The notes below the pieces were generated by a model that was not told the DNA's origin, searched no databases, and saw only the letters and a list, made by a program, of their open reading frames with translations. This document shows, one piece after another, positions 44,191 through 53,358 of a stretch of DNA of 64,000 nucleotides (within the stretch, counting starts at the first letter, position 1; each line of letters begins with the position of its first letter). The translations under genes were made by a program, and so were the position numbers. Source of the stretch: Ga0077555 sp046154645 (GTDB taxonomy: Bacteria; Pseudomonadota; Alphaproteobacteria; Rhizobiales; Hyphomicrobiaceae); NCBI GenBank assembly GCA_046154645.1, contig JBJXDZ010000110.1, positions 1-64,000 on the forward strand, written 5' to 3'.

Positions 44191-44217
44191 CGGTGTCGGG
44201 CGTGTCACCCGACACCG
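44191..44217 (-). terminator. Intercistronic hairpin between binding-protein and dppB-type genes
   Basis: CGGTGTCGGG (44191-44200) pairs perfectly with CCCGACACCG (44208-44217) around a 7-base loop. A second small stem TGACCG/CGGTCA overlaps the upstream stop codon at 44220-44234. No U-tract follows on the minus strand, so partial termination or 3'-end protection of the binding-protein mRNA is more likely than a full stop. Confidence 0.5.
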
Positions 44218-44231
44218 GTTGACCGTCGCGG

Positions 44232-45818
44232 TCAGTTCACCAGCTCGACCCACCGCATCTCGCCACCGGAGCCCACCGGCGAGAACTTGAAGTTCTTGAC
44301 GCGATCAGTGACGCCACGAATCTCGACGGTGTTGTAGACCCAGATATCCGGGCTATCGGCGACGATCAGGCGCGTTGCTTCTTCGTACAGCGGTTGGCGT
44401 TCAGCTTGCGCCACGGTCACGCGGGCCTTGCGCAGCAGCTCATCCACCTTGGCGTTCTGATACCAGGACGATGCCTTCCACGTGCCATGGAACTGGCTGT
44501 CATACATCTGGCCGACCCAGTTCTCTGGATCGACGAAGTAGGTCGAGACCCAGTGGATCCACATATCTGCCGTCGTCTCAGGCTTGGCCGTGTTGGTCGT
44601 CAGGTTTGCCCAGGTATCCGGCACGATCTTGAGATTGATGCCGATCTGCGACAGTTCACTTTGCAGCAACTGGGCCGCTTGATTGGTCTGCTCGAGTTGC
44701 GTCTGGATGTGGATCTGGATCGGCCGACCCATGGGCGCGCCCTCGGCCTTGGCCTTGTCGCAGAACTCCTTGGCCTTTTTCAGGTCGAAGTCGTAACCCT
44801 TGATGTCTTTCGGGTAGCCCCACAGATTGTTCGGCATCGGGGCCGGGTTGCGCTCGGCATAGCCTTTCAAGATGACGTTGATGAAGCCGTCGTAGTTGAA
44901 GGCGTGCGCCATGCACTTGCGCGCATTGATGTTGTCGAACGGCGGCTTCTTGTTGTTCATACGCAGGATGAACACACGCATCGAGGTGTTCTTCTCAATG
45001 TGCACGCCCTTGGCCTTCTGAATGCGCTCCACCTGATCGGTTGGCAGATAGCTGTCGGTCATGTCGATCGAGCCTTGCAACAGCCCAAGCACGCGCGTCG
45101 AGGTCTCGCGCGTCGGCAGGATCTGGATCAGATTGGGTGCCTTGGGGTTGTCGGCCCAACCCTTGAAGTGACTCTCCGACCGCTTGAGGTCGACACGCTC
45201 GAGGGGACGATAGGTCGAGGGATCGAGCTGGTAGGCGCCGGAACCTGCCGTGTTCGACGCCAGCCACGTGGCGGCCCAGTCGCCGTCTTTCTCGTTGGCT
45301 TTGATGGCGCGCGGATTGACCACCATCACAATCGGCAGCGCCGCCAGGAACGGCGCATAGGGTTTGTCGAGCACAAAGCGCACCGTGTCTTTTGCCGGCG
45401 CAGTGACGTTGTCGGGTTTCAGCACCGGTTTGAAGGCACCGGCCGGCGCCTTGCCGAGGGCCAGCACGCGGCGGAAGCTATAGACCACATCCTCGGCCGT
45501 GATTTCGTTGCCGTCGTGGAACTTGGCGCCGGACCTGAGCTTGAACTCCCAGGTCAAGCCATCAGGCGAAACCGTGTGCGATTGCGCCAGCCAGGGCTCG
45601 ATCTTGGGCGGGTTGCCCTGGTAGCGGTAGAGATTGTCGTAGGCATTGAGGCTGTAGACCTGCATCGGCACGTCGAAGATCTGATGTGGGTCCAGGTTGG
45701 CTGGTAGATTGTCGCCGAACACGAGCGTGCCGGGTTTTGGACCTTGCGCCATCGCTGGCGCCGACAGTGCGAGCAGGCTGAACGCCGCAGCGCTCGCAAG
45801 CTTAGTCCAGAGTCTCAT
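44232..45818 (-). CDS. Extracellular solute-binding protein, family 5 (peptide/nickel/opine type)
   Basis: The protein is 528 aa. A signal peptide (MRLWTKLASAAAFSLLALSA, cleavage after PAMAQ) precedes the SBP_bac_5 fold, with SYNLYRYQG-type opening (AYDNLYRYQGNPPKIEPWLA), TWEFKLRSGAKFHDGNEITA and EDVVYSFRRVLALG. It captures the substrate in the periplasm for the DppBCDF system downstream. A GGGAGAG site precedes the ATG. The family covers peptides, opines and amides, so the ligand cannot be told from sequence. Confidence 0.93.
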   Translation of the reverse strand: MRLWTKLASAAAFSLLALSAPAMAQGPKPGTLVFGDNLPANLDPHQIFDVPMQVYSLNAYDNLYRYQGNPPKIEPWLAQSHTVSPDGLTWEFKLRSGAKFHDGNEITAEDVVYSFRRVLALGKAPAGAFKPVLKPDNVTAPAKDTVRFVLDKPYAPFLAALPIVMVVNPRAIKANEKDGDWAATWLASNTAGSGAYQLDPSTYRPLERVDLKRSESHFKGWADNPKAPNLIQILPTRETSTRVLGLLQGSIDMTDSYLPTDQVERIQKAKGVHIEKNTSMRVFILRMNNKKPPFDNINARKCMAHAFNYDGFINVILKGYAERNPAPMPNNLWGYPKDIKGYDFDLKKAKEFCDKAKAEGAPMGRPIQIHIQTQLEQTNQAAQLLQSELSQIGINLKIVPDTWANLTTNTAKPETTADMWIHWVSTYFVDPENWVGQMYDSQFHGTWKASSWYQNAKVDELLRKARVTVAQAERQPLYEEATRLIVADSPDIWVYNTVEIRGVTDRVKNFKFSPVGSGGEMRWVELVN

Positions 45819-45847
45819 TGATGTCTCTCCCTTGGATTGAACTGATC

Positions 45848-46576
45848 TCAGAAGATGGCTTGTTGCTTGGGTCGCGGCCAGGCCGCCTTGCTGTGGCTGA
45901 TGCCGAGCGCCAGCACCGTCTCCGCAGTTTTCAAGGCGGCAATCACCGGATTGACCACGGGCACGCCGACGCGCTCTGACAGTGTCTCACAGATGCCCGG
46001 CAGGAACGCCATGCTCATGCAGCCGAGCACCAACACATCGGCACCATCTTCGTCGACGGCAACACGCGCTGCCGCCACCGCTTTGTCGAGAGCGCCGGGT
46101 TTCTGCTCGGCGAGCTCCATCACGGATAGCCCGACGCCACGCACCGAGACCAATAGCGGCGCCAGTGCCAAACCGCGCATGCGCTGCGCCACGCGCCCGA
46201 AGCCGCGCCCCGTCGGCGTCAGCAATCCGATCCGCGTGCCCAGTTGCGCGCCCAGATGCAGCGACGCCGCGCCGGGCCCGATTACAGGGATAAAGACCAG
46301 CTCGCGAAGGGCATCGAGGCCCGGATCGCTATAGCAGCCGATGATGATGGCCTTGATGTCGCGCCGCTCAGCCTCTGGCGCCAGTCGGATCAGCTCCGGC
46401 ACCACGATGCCGGCATCGTGCGCACTCTCGATGGATGCTGGCCCCTTCGCCGTCGGTTCCACCAGCACCTCGATACCGGCCGCGGCCGCCGCCTGCAGCA
46501 CACTTTGCCGTCGCTTCACCTCGGCTGGACCCATGGTCCGGTCCATCGGACTCGTCAACTGGTAGAGAATGCGCAT
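45848..46576 (-). CDS. Asp/Glu/hydantoin racemase-family protein
   Basis: The protein is 242 aa. The two catalytic cysteines of the family are in GCYSDPGLDALRE (about residue 80) and GCMSMAFLPG (about residue 186). The fold interconverts enantiomers of amino acids or 5-substituted hydantoins by a two-base mechanism. With HyuA and HyuB 2 kb away, hydantoin or a related cyclic amide is an attractive substrate class, but arylmalonate decarboxylase-like relatives exist. It is transcribed with the binding-protein gene, 29 bases apart. Confidence 0.85.
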   Translation of the reverse strand: MRILYQLTSPMDRTMGPAEVKRRQSVLQAAAAAGIEVLVEPTAKGPASIESAHDAGIVVPELIRLAPEAERRDIKAIIIGCYSDPGLDALRELVFIPVIGPGAASLHLGAQLGTRIGLLTPTGRGFGRVAQRMRGLALAPLLVSVRGVGLSVMELAEQKPGALDKAVAAARVAVDEDGADVLVLGCMSMAFLPGICETLSERVGVPVVNPVIAALKTAETVLALGISHSKAAWPRPKQQAIF

Positions 46577-46643
46577 TGGGTCTGCAGCCTACTTTGTGGG
46601 GTCAGACCCAAGGGTTTGATCCCAATTCATCTCTGGTTCTCGA

Positions 46644-48404
46644 TCACGTGATCCGCGCCAGCGTCTCGTCGATCATACGGCAGCAATCGCTTAAGGCATC
46701 GGCGACGCGATTGCGATCACGCACCAGCTGCGTCTCGAGCATCCAGCGCTGCTCGCCATCGCTCATTTTGGCGTAGGCCGGCACGTCGTAGAGCGAGGGG
46801 ATCATCGTGCCTTGTGGCGTGTAGCCGTAGGGATCGTGTCCATAGGTCCCCTTCGACGTCGACGCCAGCGGCACCAGCACCCGCGACAGCCGCTTCATGC
46901 AGGCATTGAGGGTTTCGGCCGCCGCCTCATCCTTGGAGCCACCGGCCCCGAGCCGCGTCCGCCACGTATTCGCCGTCGCATCGAGCTTCTCGGCCGATGA
47001 CCGGAAGGCGCGTGCTGCCTCTGTTGCGCCAGCCAGTCCCAACGCCTCGGCACCCGGCTGCAGCTGCGCCAACCGCTCAATGAACTGATCCGCGACAGTC
47101 ACGTATTCGAACGGCAGCACTGGCGCCGTGCACAGCTCCCAGAGATAGCCGGCATAAGCGCGCAGATGCTCCTGCATGTATGTGAAATCGAGCTTGTCGA
47201 TGGAGTTCTCGACGCTGTGATGCCACCAACCGAGGTTGGCCAGCGCGGTCTTCTTCAGCTCCTCCTCGGTGAAAGCGCCTTGCGCCGCCAGCATCGGCAC
47301 GCCGAGGCCAAAGAAAGAGGCATCGCCGTTCTTCACGGCGCGCCGCCATGTCGTTGCCCGGCTGCCGAGGATGCGCTTCTCGGTGGCTTGATGAAACCGC
47401 TTCAGCTCGGAGTTGGACGCGGCAGCCCACCGCGTTGTCCCTGCGCACGCTGGCTGGTCAATCTGCAGATAAGCGACCGCATGCTGGCGCAGCCGATCCC
47501 AATTCCGGTCCACGTACCACGATGAGCCGATCATGGTGCCCGTCTCATGTCCGGTCCAGAACCCCGCCACCAGGCCGCGGCGCAGTTTATCGCGATGCTG
47601 GTTGAAGACGCGCATCAACTCCATGATGCAAGCGTTGCCAGCCGCGTTGTCGGTCGCTTGCGGTCCGGGCCAGGAGTCCTGGTGGCCACCCACGACGACG
47701 AAATCGTCGGTCTTGCCTTTGACCTCGCCAACGGTGATCTGCACCGGCCGCCAGCCGTTCTCGACGTTAGCGCGGAACCAGACCCGCACCGGCCCTGCCT
47801 TCAGCATCTCGCGCAACTGCAGGCCGGCCGTGCGTGCAATGCCGATGCACGGCAGCGTCGCCATTTCGCTCTTGAACGTTTCAGGTGTCGGGTTGCCCCA
47901 CACCGGTTTCACTGAGCCGAAGGGCACGGCGGTGTTCTCCGAATGCCCCCAGTTCATCATGACGCAGCCGGTCGCGCCCATGATCGCCGAGATGCGCTGC
48001 TTCTCGTGGCGGGCTGGATGATAGGACAGTTCCGACAGCGTGATCTTGCCGGTGGCGTCGCGGCCCTTGTATTCCTCGAAGGCACCCGACGCGACATCCA
48101 TCAGCTCGGCCGATATTCCATCCGCCAGCGTCGGCACACTATGGCCGAGTGTATTGGCCTCGATCGAAATCTCGCGCGGGGCCAGCACGCGCATCTCTGC
48201 TTTCTCGGGGAAGCTCACCAGCCCCGGCATCTCATGCACCTTTGCCGCAATACCGACCTTGCTCAGCGCCTCGGCGCTGTACTCGGCCATGCGTCGGCCA
48301 TTGGGCGAGCCGGCCAGGCGTGACGGGATCTGGGTCGTGATGTGCTCGACATGGGCCTTCACATTGGCCGCCGACACCGCATTGAGCAGGCTTTCTTCGG
48401 ACAT
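46644..48404 (-). CDS. M28-family zinc aminopeptidase with PA domain
   Basis: The protein is 586 aa from the ATG at 48404, which has GGAGGAAGG seven bases upstream. Without a signal peptide it should be cytoplasmic. A PA-like insertion (about residues 60-180) is followed by the M28 catalytic core with zinc ligands in VVVGGHQDSWPGPQATDNAA (His, Asp) and FWTGHETGTMIGS (Glu pair region; here HE rather than the usual EE), and later HHSVENSIDKLD. It would release residues from small peptides. It is divergent from hyuB across a 136-base control region. Confidence 0.88.
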   Translation of the reverse strand: MSEESLLNAVSAANVKAHVEHITTQIPSRLAGSPNGRRMAEYSAEALSKVGIAAKVHEMPGLVSFPEKAEMRVLAPREISIEANTLGHSVPTLADGISAELMDVASGAFEEYKGRDATGKITLSELSYHPARHEKQRISAIMGATGCVMMNWGHSENTAVPFGSVKPVWGNPTPETFKSEMATLPCIGIARTAGLQLREMLKAGPVRVWFRANVENGWRPVQITVGEVKGKTDDFVVVGGHQDSWPGPQATDNAAGNACIMELMRVFNQHRDKLRRGLVAGFWTGHETGTMIGSSWYVDRNWDRLRQHAVAYLQIDQPACAGTTRWAAASNSELKRFHQATEKRILGSRATTWRRAVKNGDASFFGLGVPMLAAQGAFTEEELKKTALANLGWWHHSVENSIDKLDFTYMQEHLRAYAGYLWELCTAPVLPFEYVTVADQFIERLAQLQPGAEALGLAGATEAARAFRSSAEKLDATANTWRTRLGAGGSKDEAAAETLNACMKRLSRVLVPLASTSKGTYGHDPYGYTPQGTMIPSLYDVPAYAKMSDGEQRWMLETQLVRDRNRVADALSDCCRMIDETLARIT

Positions 48405-48540
48405 GACGCAACCTTCCTCCAGACACCCGTCTATTCGGGCACGGTAAAGCATCGCTCGTCCAGCCCGAAGTTCTGGCGCATCTTGCTCATGCCTGCGACA
48501 TCTGTCACGATTTCTCGACGGACAGCGGATAAGGCAGGGC

Positions 48541-50334
48541 ATGAGCGCGTACATTGATAAGCCGCACAGCGGTCGCGCCGACCCGATCCTGCTCGAGATC
48601 GTGCGCGGTGCGCTGCGTGCCATCCAGAGCGAGATGGAAGCGGTCGTCGAGCGCACGGCCATGTCGCCGTTCATTCGCGAGAAAAAAGACTTCTATGCCG
48701 CGCTCTTCGATGCCACCGGCCGCCTGATCGTCGGTTCGAACCTGCCGCTTTCCGGCGACGTTGTCGGTCCCGTGGCGGAGCATTACCCCTTGGAGACGAT
48801 GCGGCCCGGCGATATCTATTGGTTCAACGACTGCTATGCCTCGAAAGGTGCCGTCTCCCACTCGCCCGACCAGGTGTTCATCGCCCCCGTCTTTGCCGAC
48901 GGACGCCTCGCGGCTTTCGCGCAATCTTGGGCACACTTCAATGATATCGGCGGCATGCGACCGGGCTCGCTATCGCCCGACTGCACCGACATCTACCAGG
49001 AAGGCATCATCATCCCACCTGTCCGTGTTGCCCGCGACGGCGTGGTGAGTGAGGAGTTGCTGCGCGTCTTTTTCCGCAATTCCCGCTTTCCCGAGATGGT
49101 CAAGGGCGACACGCGCGCCTCCATGGCAGCCATCCGTCTGGGCGAGCGACGATTGATGGAGCTGTTCGAGCGCTTCGGCTTGGCCAAGGCTACCGATGCT
49201 TTCGCACAGCTCATTGCCGAAACCGAAGCCGAATTGCGCCAGCGGCTCGCCGCGTTGGTTCCGGACGGCAGCTACCATTTTGCCGACCGTATCGACGGCG
49301 ATGGTCATGGCAACGGCCCCGTCACGCTGCGTTACCGTATGGATATTGCCGCTGGCCGCATTACCCTCGACACCACCGCCAGCGACGACCAGACGCCGGG
49401 CCCGGTCAACTTCCTGATGAGCCCGAAACTGCCAGCGATGGTGCTCGGATCCTATCTGCTGGGCTCGGAGTCCTTTGCCATCCTCAATGCTGGCGCTGAG
49501 AACGCCATCGACGAGGTGATCCTGCGCCCGGGCTCGGTGCTGCAGCCGCGCTTTCCAGCCCCGCTCGGGATGCGTGGCATCACCATGATGCGCAACATGG
49601 CGGCGTGCCTTGGCCTTCTCAATGTCGCAACCAACGGCCAGGCCCCCGCAGCGCACAGCGCCTACGTCATCTGGTACATGCGTGGCACCGACGATAAGGG
49701 CGAGCTGTTCCTGCTGTCCGACGGGCTCGGCGTCGGCTATGGGGCCCGGCCCACAGCCGATGGCAACGACGCGGTGTACCTCGTCGCGCAGGAGAATTTT
49801 CCCTCGGAGTTCCTTGATACCGTGTATCCGTTGCGCGCCCGCTGCTACGCGATCAACCCTGACACGGGTGGACCAGGTCAATGGCGCGGCGGCTGTGGCC
49901 TGATCCGCGAGATCGAGGTGCTGGCGCCGGAAGCCATGATCTCCATGCGCATCGACACAGTCGACAATCCACCCTGGGGCGTTTCCGGTGGCCACGGTGG
50001 CGGCGTCGGTCGCTGCATCATCAATCCCGGCCGCGGCGACGAGCGCCTGATCCGCCCCCTCAGCGACGGCAACATGGTCAAACGCGGCGATATCGTGCGC
50101 ATCGAGACGGGTGGCGGCGGCGGCTGGGGGCATCCCTTCGATCGGCCCCCCGGGCGCGTGCTCGCCGATGTCCGCGGCGGTTTCGTGTCTGCAATCCAGG
50201 CATCCGAATGCTACGGCGTGGCGCTCACCAGCGACGGGCTGCGCGTCGACATCGAGGCCACCACACGGCTGCGCAGCAAACGTCCGCCAGCCAAGCTCTT
50301 CCATCGCACGCAGTACAGCGAGACCCTCGAGTGA
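48541..50334 (+). CDS. hyuB: Hydantoinase/oxoprolinase subunit B (HyuB type)
   Basis: The protein is 597 aa. It is the beta subunit of ATP-dependent hydantoinase/5-oxoprolinase/acetophenone-carboxylase-like enzymes, which open cyclic amides or carboxylate ketones. Family blocks are IVRGALRAIQSEMEAVVERT, ERTAMSPFIREKKDFYAALF, and the C-terminal GGGGGWGHPFDRPPGRVLAD. It lies directly before hyuA, whose GTG start overlaps this stop by four bases, so the two subunits are made together. Confidence 0.92.
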   Translation: MSAYIDKPHSGRADPILLEIVRGALRAIQSEMEAVVERTAMSPFIREKKDFYAALFDATGRLIVGSNLPLSGDVVGPVAEHYPLETMRPGDIYWFNDCYASKGAVSHSPDQVFIAPVFADGRLAAFAQSWAHFNDIGGMRPGSLSPDCTDIYQEGIIIPPVRVARDGVVSEELLRVFFRNSRFPEMVKGDTRASMAAIRLGERRLMELFERFGLAKATDAFAQLIAETEAELRQRLAALVPDGSYHFADRIDGDGHGNGPVTLRYRMDIAAGRITLDTTASDDQTPGPVNFLMSPKLPAMVLGSYLLGSESFAILNAGAENAIDEVILRPGSVLQPRFPAPLGMRGITMMRNMAACLGLLNVATNGQAPAAHSAYVIWYMRGTDDKGELFLLSDGLGVGYGARPTADGNDAVYLVAQENFPSEFLDTVYPLRARCYAINPDTGGPGQWRGGCGLIREIEVLAPEAMISMRIDTVDNPPWGVSGGHGGGVGRCIINPGRGDERLIRPLSDGNMVKRGDIVRIETGGGGGWGHPFDRPPGRVLADVRGGFVSAIQASECYGVALTSDGLRVDIEATTRLRSKRPPAKLFHRTQYSETLE

Positions 50335-52409
50335 CAGATCCAACGCCGCCGTCACCAGCTGCCGGTGTCATCATCGGCGTCGATACCGGCGGCACCTTCA
50401 CCGACGTGACCCTTCTCGATACCCACTCCGGCCAAGTGTGGACTGCCAAGACGCCCTCCACCCCCGCTGATCCCTCGCAGGGTTTTGCGACCGGTATTGC
50501 CGAGGCGCTGGCGGCTGCCGGTCGCACGGGGGCCGATGTCGCTCGCGTCCTGCACGGCACGACCGTCGCCACCAATCTCATTCTCGAAGGCAAGGGGTCC
50601 AAGACCGCCCTCATCACCACGACAGGCTTCAAGTATGTGATGGAGATCGGCCGGCAGGACGTACCGCGCCGCGCCAGCCTCTTCGCCTGGGTCAAGCCGA
50701 AGCGGCCGGTGCCACCTGAGCACATCCATGAGGTCGGCGGCCGTATGGACCATAGAGGCCATGAGCTGTCCCCACTCGATGAAGCCGCAGTCACTGTCGC
50801 CGCCCGTGACATGCAGCAACATGGCATTCAGTCCATTGCCGTCGTGCTCCTGCATGCATACGCCAATCCCGCGCACGAGCGGCGCGTCGGCGAAATCCTG
50901 GCGCGTCTCATGCCCACGGTGCCAGTGTCGCTGTCGTGCGACGTGCTGCCCGTGTTCCGCGAGTATGAGCGCAGCACCACCACGGTGCTCAATGCCTCCG
51001 TCAAGCCGGTTGTGTCCACGTATGTCGAACGGCTGGATCAGCGGCTGCTCGAACTCGGCATAAAGGCGCCGCTGCTGCTCATGAAATCGAGCGGTGGCGT
51101 CACCAGTACGCGCACGGTGCGTCGCGTTCCCGTGGAGACCGCCCTCTCAGGTCCAGCGGCCGGCACCGTTGGCGCGACGCGAACGGGCCAGTCGTCCGGC
51201 CTTCCCAACCTGATTGGCATCGACATCGGTGGTACCTCGGCCGACATCAGCCTGATCCACGGCGGCATGCCCGCGCTGACGATGCATGGCCAGGTCGGCG
51301 GCTGGCCCGTCGGCCTGCCCATGATCGACATCGTCACCATCGGTGCCGGTGGCGGCTCGATCGCCAGCATCACACCGGCCGGCACGCTGAAGGTTGGCCC
51401 CGAGAGCGCGGGCGCTGCGCCTGGACCCGTCTGCTACGGTCGTGGCGGCTCCGAGCCCACCGTGACCGACGCGCACGTGGCCTTGGGCCATTTGCCGCCC
51501 TTCCTGCTCGACGGCCGCTTCAAGCTGGACGCCTCCGCCGCTCGCGCCGCTATCAAGCGCCGTATCGCGGATCCCTTGTCGCTCACCATCGAGGCGGCGG
51601 CGCGCGGCATCCTCGCCATCGTCGACAGCAATATGGTTGGCGCCATCCGGGTCGTCTCGGTAGAGCGCGGCCACGACCCGCGGGCCTTTGCTCTGCTGCC
51701 CTTCGGTGGCGCCGGCCCCTTGCATGGCGGTGCCCTTGCCCGCTTGCTCGGCATGTCGACGATCGTCATCCCACCAGGCCCCGGCGTGCTGTCGGCGTTG
51801 GGTTTGCTCGTCTCCGATCTAAAGGCCGAGTTCACGCGTACGCAATTGCAGCGTGCCGGCCAAATCGATGCTGCGGCGCTGGCCGGGGCGTTCGCCACGC
51901 TCGACGCACAAGCCCAGGCTTGGCTCGTTGGCGAAGGCGTGCCCCCCGCGGCGCGCGCCATCAGCTGGCATGCCAGCCTCCGCTATCGCAACCAGGGCTT
52001 CGAGCTGTTCGTGCCGTGGGCGTGCGAACTGACGTCAGAAGCCGCCACAGCAAACGCCATCGAGGCGTTTCATCGCCTGCACGAACGGCTCTATACGTTC
52101 GCACAACCGGATACCCCCGTCGAGATCGTGACCCTGCGGGTCGACGCACGGGGCGCATTTCCGGCGCCGCACGCGCGGGATGTGCCGCCGTCAGCGCCGA
52201 TCCGCGATGCGCAGCGCGCCGTGCAAACGATGCATCTCGCCGACGGACCTGCCGAGGCGCCAGTCTACGATCGTTTGCGTCTTGGTGTGGGCGCGAAGAT
52301 CAATGGCCCAGCCATCCTGACCCAGCTAGACGCCACGACGCTGATCCTCCCCGGTCAGGAAGCAACGGTCGACCGCCGCGGCAATCTCATCATCGTGGAG
52401 GCGCGCTGA
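50331..52409 (+). CDS. hyuA: Hydantoinase/oxoprolinase subunit A (HyuA type)
   Basis: The protein is 692 aa from a GTG overlapping the hyuB stop. The ATP-binding actin-like fold opens with GVIIGVDTGGTFTDVTLLD, and VLHGTTVATNLILEGKG and GIDIGGTSADISLIHGG are further phosphate-binding blocks. The chain length equals that of typical HyuA (about 690). The alternative reading with a start far upstream at 49881 would lie inside hyuB and was not used. Substrate class is as for HyuB. Confidence 0.92.
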   Translation: MTDPTPPSPAAGVIIGVDTGGTFTDVTLLDTHSGQVWTAKTPSTPADPSQGFATGIAEALAAAGRTGADVARVLHGTTVATNLILEGKGSKTALITTTGFKYVMEIGRQDVPRRASLFAWVKPKRPVPPEHIHEVGGRMDHRGHELSPLDEAAVTVAARDMQQHGIQSIAVVLLHAYANPAHERRVGEILARLMPTVPVSLSCDVLPVFREYERSTTTVLNASVKPVVSTYVERLDQRLLELGIKAPLLLMKSSGGVTSTRTVRRVPVETALSGPAAGTVGATRTGQSSGLPNLIGIDIGGTSADISLIHGGMPALTMHGQVGGWPVGLPMIDIVTIGAGGGSIASITPAGTLKVGPESAGAAPGPVCYGRGGSEPTVTDAHVALGHLPPFLLDGRFKLDASAARAAIKRRIADPLSLTIEAAARGILAIVDSNMVGAIRVVSVERGHDPRAFALLPFGGAGPLHGGALARLLGMSTIVIPPGPGVLSALGLLVSDLKAEFTRTQLQRAGQIDAAALAGAFATLDAQAQAWLVGEGVPPAARAISWHASLRYRNQGFELFVPWACELTSEAATANAIEAFHRLHERLYTFAQPDTPVEIVTLRVDARGAFPAPHARDVPPSAPIRDAQRAVQTMHLADGPAEAPVYDRLRLGVGAKINGPAILTQLDATTLILPGQEATVDRRGNLIIVEAR

Positions 52410-52460
52410 CGGGATGTCGCTCAACACCCGTTGCACAGGCCCATAGGAGACCCAGTCCAC

Positions 52461-53249
52461 ATGCCCTATTCGTCCATCGCACTCGCCATTGCCGACGGCA
52501 TCGCCACCCTGACGCTATCGCGGCCCGACAAGCTCAACCCGCTCGACTGGGGCACCGTAAAGGAGTTGCGCAAGGCCGTCTTGGATATCGGCGCCCGCAA
52601 AGGCACGCGCATCTGCATCATTACCGGCGCCGGCCGCGCGTTCTCCGCTGGCGGCGATCTCGAAAAATACATTACCCTCTATCGCGACAAGCCGGGCCTG
52701 CAGGGCTTCCTCGACGACTTCCACCACCTGCTCTGCGAGATCGAGCGCTCGCCTGTGATCTACCTCGCCGCCGTCAACGGTCCTTGCGTTGCCGGTGGCA
52801 TCGAGCTGATGCTCGCCTGCGATCTCGTCGTTGCCGCCAACGAGGCCAAGATCGGCTGCGGTCATGTCAACTTCGGCCAATTGCCCGGCGCCGGCGGCTC
52901 GCAGCGCCTGCCAAGAACAATTGGCAAGCTGCGTGCCAAGCATCTCATGCTCACCGGCAAACTCGTCGACGGCCAGGACGCCGAGCGCATCGGCCTGGTC
53001 GGCCAATCCGTGCCATTGGCCGAGCTGTTGCCCACGGCCCGAAGCCTCGCTGAGACCATCCGCGAGAAGAGCCCGTCGGGCATTCGCGGCATGAAACGGT
53101 TGATCAATCAAGGCTATGACATGCCTTTCGACGCAGCCTTGCGTTTCGAGGTCGCCTACGCCCATGGCTACGCCTCGACCGATCCCGATCCCATGGAAGG
53201 CCTGATTGCCTTCAAGGAAAAGCGCAAACCCCGCTTCCGCCAGGATTGA
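52461..53249 (+). CDS. Enoyl-CoA hydratase/isomerase-family protein
   Basis: The protein is 262 aa, with the crotonase fold motifs IADGIATLTLSRPDKLNPLD, ITGAGRAFSAGGDLEKYI (oxyanion-hole loop) and NGPCVAGGIELMLACDLVVA, then FGQLPGAGGSQRLPRTIG. The hydratase Glu near the PGAGG motif is not obvious, as the sequence reads KIGCGHVNFGQLPGAGG, so isomerase or another activity is possible. The ATG at 52461 has AGGAGA ten bases upstream. It follows hyuA by 51 bases and is likely in the same transcript. Confidence 0.85.
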   Translation: MPYSSIALAIADGIATLTLSRPDKLNPLDWGTVKELRKAVLDIGARKGTRICIITGAGRAFSAGGDLEKYITLYRDKPGLQGFLDDFHHLLCEIERSPVIYLAAVNGPCVAGGIELMLACDLVVAANEAKIGCGHVNFGQLPGAGGSQRLPRTIGKLRAKHLMLTGKLVDGQDAERIGLVGQSVPLAELLPTARSLAETIREKSPSGIRGMKRLINQGYDMPFDAALRFEVAYAHGYASTDPDPMEGLIAFKEKRKPRFRQD

Positions 53250-53358
53250 GACCCGCAATCGGGATCTTGAGTGGTTCCCTGTTCACCCCTATGACTGGTC
53301 GCCAGCACGACGCGGCCCCGAACGCCGCCCTCGCACGTCAAGAGAGAGACCAGCAGCC

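Noticed and set aside
49881..50330. N-terminal extension of HyuA into hyuB
   Set aside because: The frame is open but reads arginine-rich shadow sequence inside hyuB. The GTG at 50331 gives a protein of normal HyuA length and a typical four-base overlap.
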